Part shown: piece by piece, positions 62,060 to 64,000 of the stretch
Layout: each line of letters begins with the position of its first letter
Position numbering within the stretch: the stretch's first letter is position 1
Source of the DNA: Saccharina japonica
Lineage: Eukaryota > Sar > Phaeophyceae > Laminariales > Laminariaceae
Direction of reading: 5' to 3'
Assembly (NCBI GenBank): GCA_008828725.1
Contig: MEHQ01001881.1
Location: forward strand, 227,240 to 291,239
DNA length: 64,000 nt
The notes under the pieces: model-generated
Told to the model about the DNA's origin: nothing
What the model saw: only the letters and a program-made list of their open reading frames with translations
Database searches by the model: none
Made by a program: the position numbers and the translations under genes

Positions 62060-63030
62060 GTAAGTCTCGTCAGGCGCTTGCGCACAACGCAGCTTAAATC
62101 GCGTCCTCCACATTATCGCCGGTGCTAGCGCACAACGCAGCGTATATCACCTAGGCTCAGCAGCAGCCGCAGCAGCAGCAGCAGCAACAGCAGCACAGCA
62201 GCACGCAGCAGTCCTCCACGTTATCGTCAGGTGGCTGCCCGCGCCTCGCCTGTGAAGTTATGTATGTTGTAGGTTGTACGCAGCTATGCCTGTATTCATA
62301 TGTACATAAGCAGCTTTGTAATGCTGCCTTGGCGTCCTCCATGTATGTATGTGCTCCTCAGGCGCTTGCGCACAACGCAGCTTAATCAGCGTCCTCCACA
62401 TATATCGCCGGGTGCTAGCGCAAGCAGCGTAATCACCTAGGCTCAGCAGCAGCAGCACAGCAGCAGCAGCACAGCAGCACGCTGCTGCAGCAGTCCTCCA
62501 CGTTATCGTCAGGTGGCTGCGCCGTCGCTTTGCACAGCTGCACTTCCCACTTCCCATGTAAAGCTCAGTACGAGTACGTCAGGCGCTTGCGCACAACGCA
62601 GCTTAAATCAGCGTCCTCCACATTATCGCCGGGTGCTAGCGCACAACGCAGCGTATATCACCTAGGCTCAGCAGCAGCAGCACAGCAGCAGCAGCACAGC
62701 AGCACGTGCTGCAGCAGTCCTCCACGTTATCGTCAGGTGGTTGCGCCGTCGCTTTGCACAGCTGACACTTCCCATTCCCATTGTAAAGCTCCAGTTCGAG
62801 TACGTCAGGCGCTTGCGCACAACGCAGCTTAATCAGCGTCCTCCACATTATGCCGGTGCTAGCGCACAACGCAGCGTATATCACCTAGGCTCAGCAGCAG
62901 CAGCACAGCAGCAGCAGCACAGCAGCACGCTGCTGCAGCAGTCCTCCACGTTATCGTCAGGTGGTTGCGCCGTCGCTTTGCACAGCTGCACTTCCCACTT
63001 CCCATGTAAAGCTCAGTACGAGTACGTCCG
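62060..63030. repeat. Tandem array of about 225-bp units with CAG runs
   Basis: The phrase CTTGCGCACAACGCAGCTTA recurs at about 62077, 62363, 62587 and 62811 (spacings about 286, 224 and 224). Each unit carries CTAGCGCACAACGCAGCGTA (or a variant), CACCTAGGCT, a run of CAG/CAGCAGCACAG and TCCTCCACGTTATCGTCAGG. The array starts diverged and ends partway through a unit. No coding motif was found. Confidence 0.85.
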
Positions 63031-63962
63031 ACACAATAATCGCCTCGACCCAGAGCTGATATTACCTAGTCGGGTTAAGTATCGAATGTGTATAACTTTA
63101 TCTAGCCAAAGGCTACAGAGCCAAATTTCTATGCCAGGTGTAAAATGAAGTAGAGGGATTGATGGGCTACAGAGCCAAATCGTGTTTGGAGTTGAACTAA
63201 GTAGGGGAGGGGATAGGCCCAGGCCTTTAAGGCATGCCTGAAATAATGCCTGAATGACCTTTTCTGAAAACAGCGTGCCTGAACGCGATTTTCGTGCCTA
63301 TCTTGCCTATCTTTTCTCAGGCACGGCCAGGCATGTCAAAATGACAAAAAAAAGGCATAAAAATAACGCCGTTATATTGGAACTCCAAATTTAGGGGAAA
63401 GGGGTTATTTGTTGTGTTTTTTTTTGCGGTCACGCGGTCACAGCAGTGCATCAGTGCACGTACAGACGCACAGCGCACAGCCAAGGCATCCCGCACGGCC
63501 ACAGCTCTGCTAACAGCCAGCGTGGTGTCGTCCCAGAGTATCACGATACCACCTTCTGGGTGGCAGGCACCATGTCCGGCAAAGAAGGAAGTACGCACAC
63601 ACCACCAGCAGTTTCGTAGATTGCGGTAGAGAGGGGTCAAAGGTCAACACCAATCGTAGTGTGCCGTCAAGTGGGGGTCATTGGGTGACGTAGAACAACA
63701 CTCTTGCTTGACGTCTTCTGGTACGCAGGCTCTTCACGGAACGATGTAGACTAAGCAACGGGCTTTCAATGATTTGGATGGTGCTTTCTTGCGGTTTTTG
63801 TGTCCGATGAATCGACCGATCTCATCGCTGAAGGGTGATGGGGCAGAACAGAACCAACGCTGGGGCTTGATGATTTGCTCGCCCGCGCATGCACAAGGTT
63901 TGGATTCGAAATTGATTATTTATTTTTATCAACAGTGCGAATCAAAGCTCGTTCTGTTTCAT

Positions 63963-64000
63963 GTCGCCCCGGTGGGCTAGCAGGTAATCACGAAGCTTGT
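63963..64000 (+). mobile_element. tRNA-derived SINE, copy 3, cut by window end
   Basis: GTCGCCCCGGTGGGCTAGCA matches the head of SINE copies 1 and 2. The rest lies beyond the window. Confidence 0.7.

Overview
The window is nuclear DNA of an intron-rich eukaryote. Six spliced protein genes can be rebuilt from it, with GT-AG introns that are often 0.4-2 kb long. The gene set includes two flagellum-related genes (a SHIPPO/STPG-repeat protein and a SPAG1-type dynein assembly factor) and a mosaic of TRAF-type zinc fingers with a LamG-like fold. There are also a copia-type gag element, tRNA-derived SINEs and many short palindromic repeats. Together these suggest a stramenopile alga with swimming cells, most like a brown alga. 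That assignment is inference; no species marker gene is present.

Layout: an STPG-repeat gene runs leftward (8243 to 779). It stands head to head with PPAN/SSF1, a Brix-domain ribosome biogenesis factor (8511-11738, +). After a repeat-bearing spacer comes RPN2/PSMD1, the large 19S proteasome subunit (13697-21717, +). Next is a TRAF-type zinc finger/LamG-like gene (23271-29943, +). The SERRATE/ARS2 gene runs leftward (44920 to 32028; 18 exons) and is head to head with a SPAG1-like gene (45205 to about 51450 or beyond, +). The last 12 kb hold no recognised host gene. They contain an intact gag-only LTR retrotransposon (55989-60008) with a 5-bp target duplication, GC-rich hairpins, a CAG-rich tandem array (about 62.0-63.0 kb) and a SINE head cut by the window edge.

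Exon models were built by hand from splice sites, reading phase and conserved protein motifs. For PPAN, RPN2 and ARS2 every exon junction keeps frame. The TRAF/LamG model also keeps frame throughout, but its exon 1-2 and exon 3-4 joins rest on phase alone. The last STPG junction and the SPAG1 3' end are not resolved.

The genes do not form one pathway. They are housekeeping functions (60S assembly, proteasome, RNA processing) mixed with axoneme functions. Both flagellar genes share a spacer of less than 300 bp with a divergently transcribed RNA-metabolism gene. Introns and spacers carry most of the unusual content: TTAA-flanked hairpin MITEs, a nested MITE with its empty-site relative in the window, a 1.4-kb foldback element inside a GC-AG intron that splits a zinc finger, tRNA-headed SINEs, a 40-G run and a dispersed TACCWGGTA palindrome.
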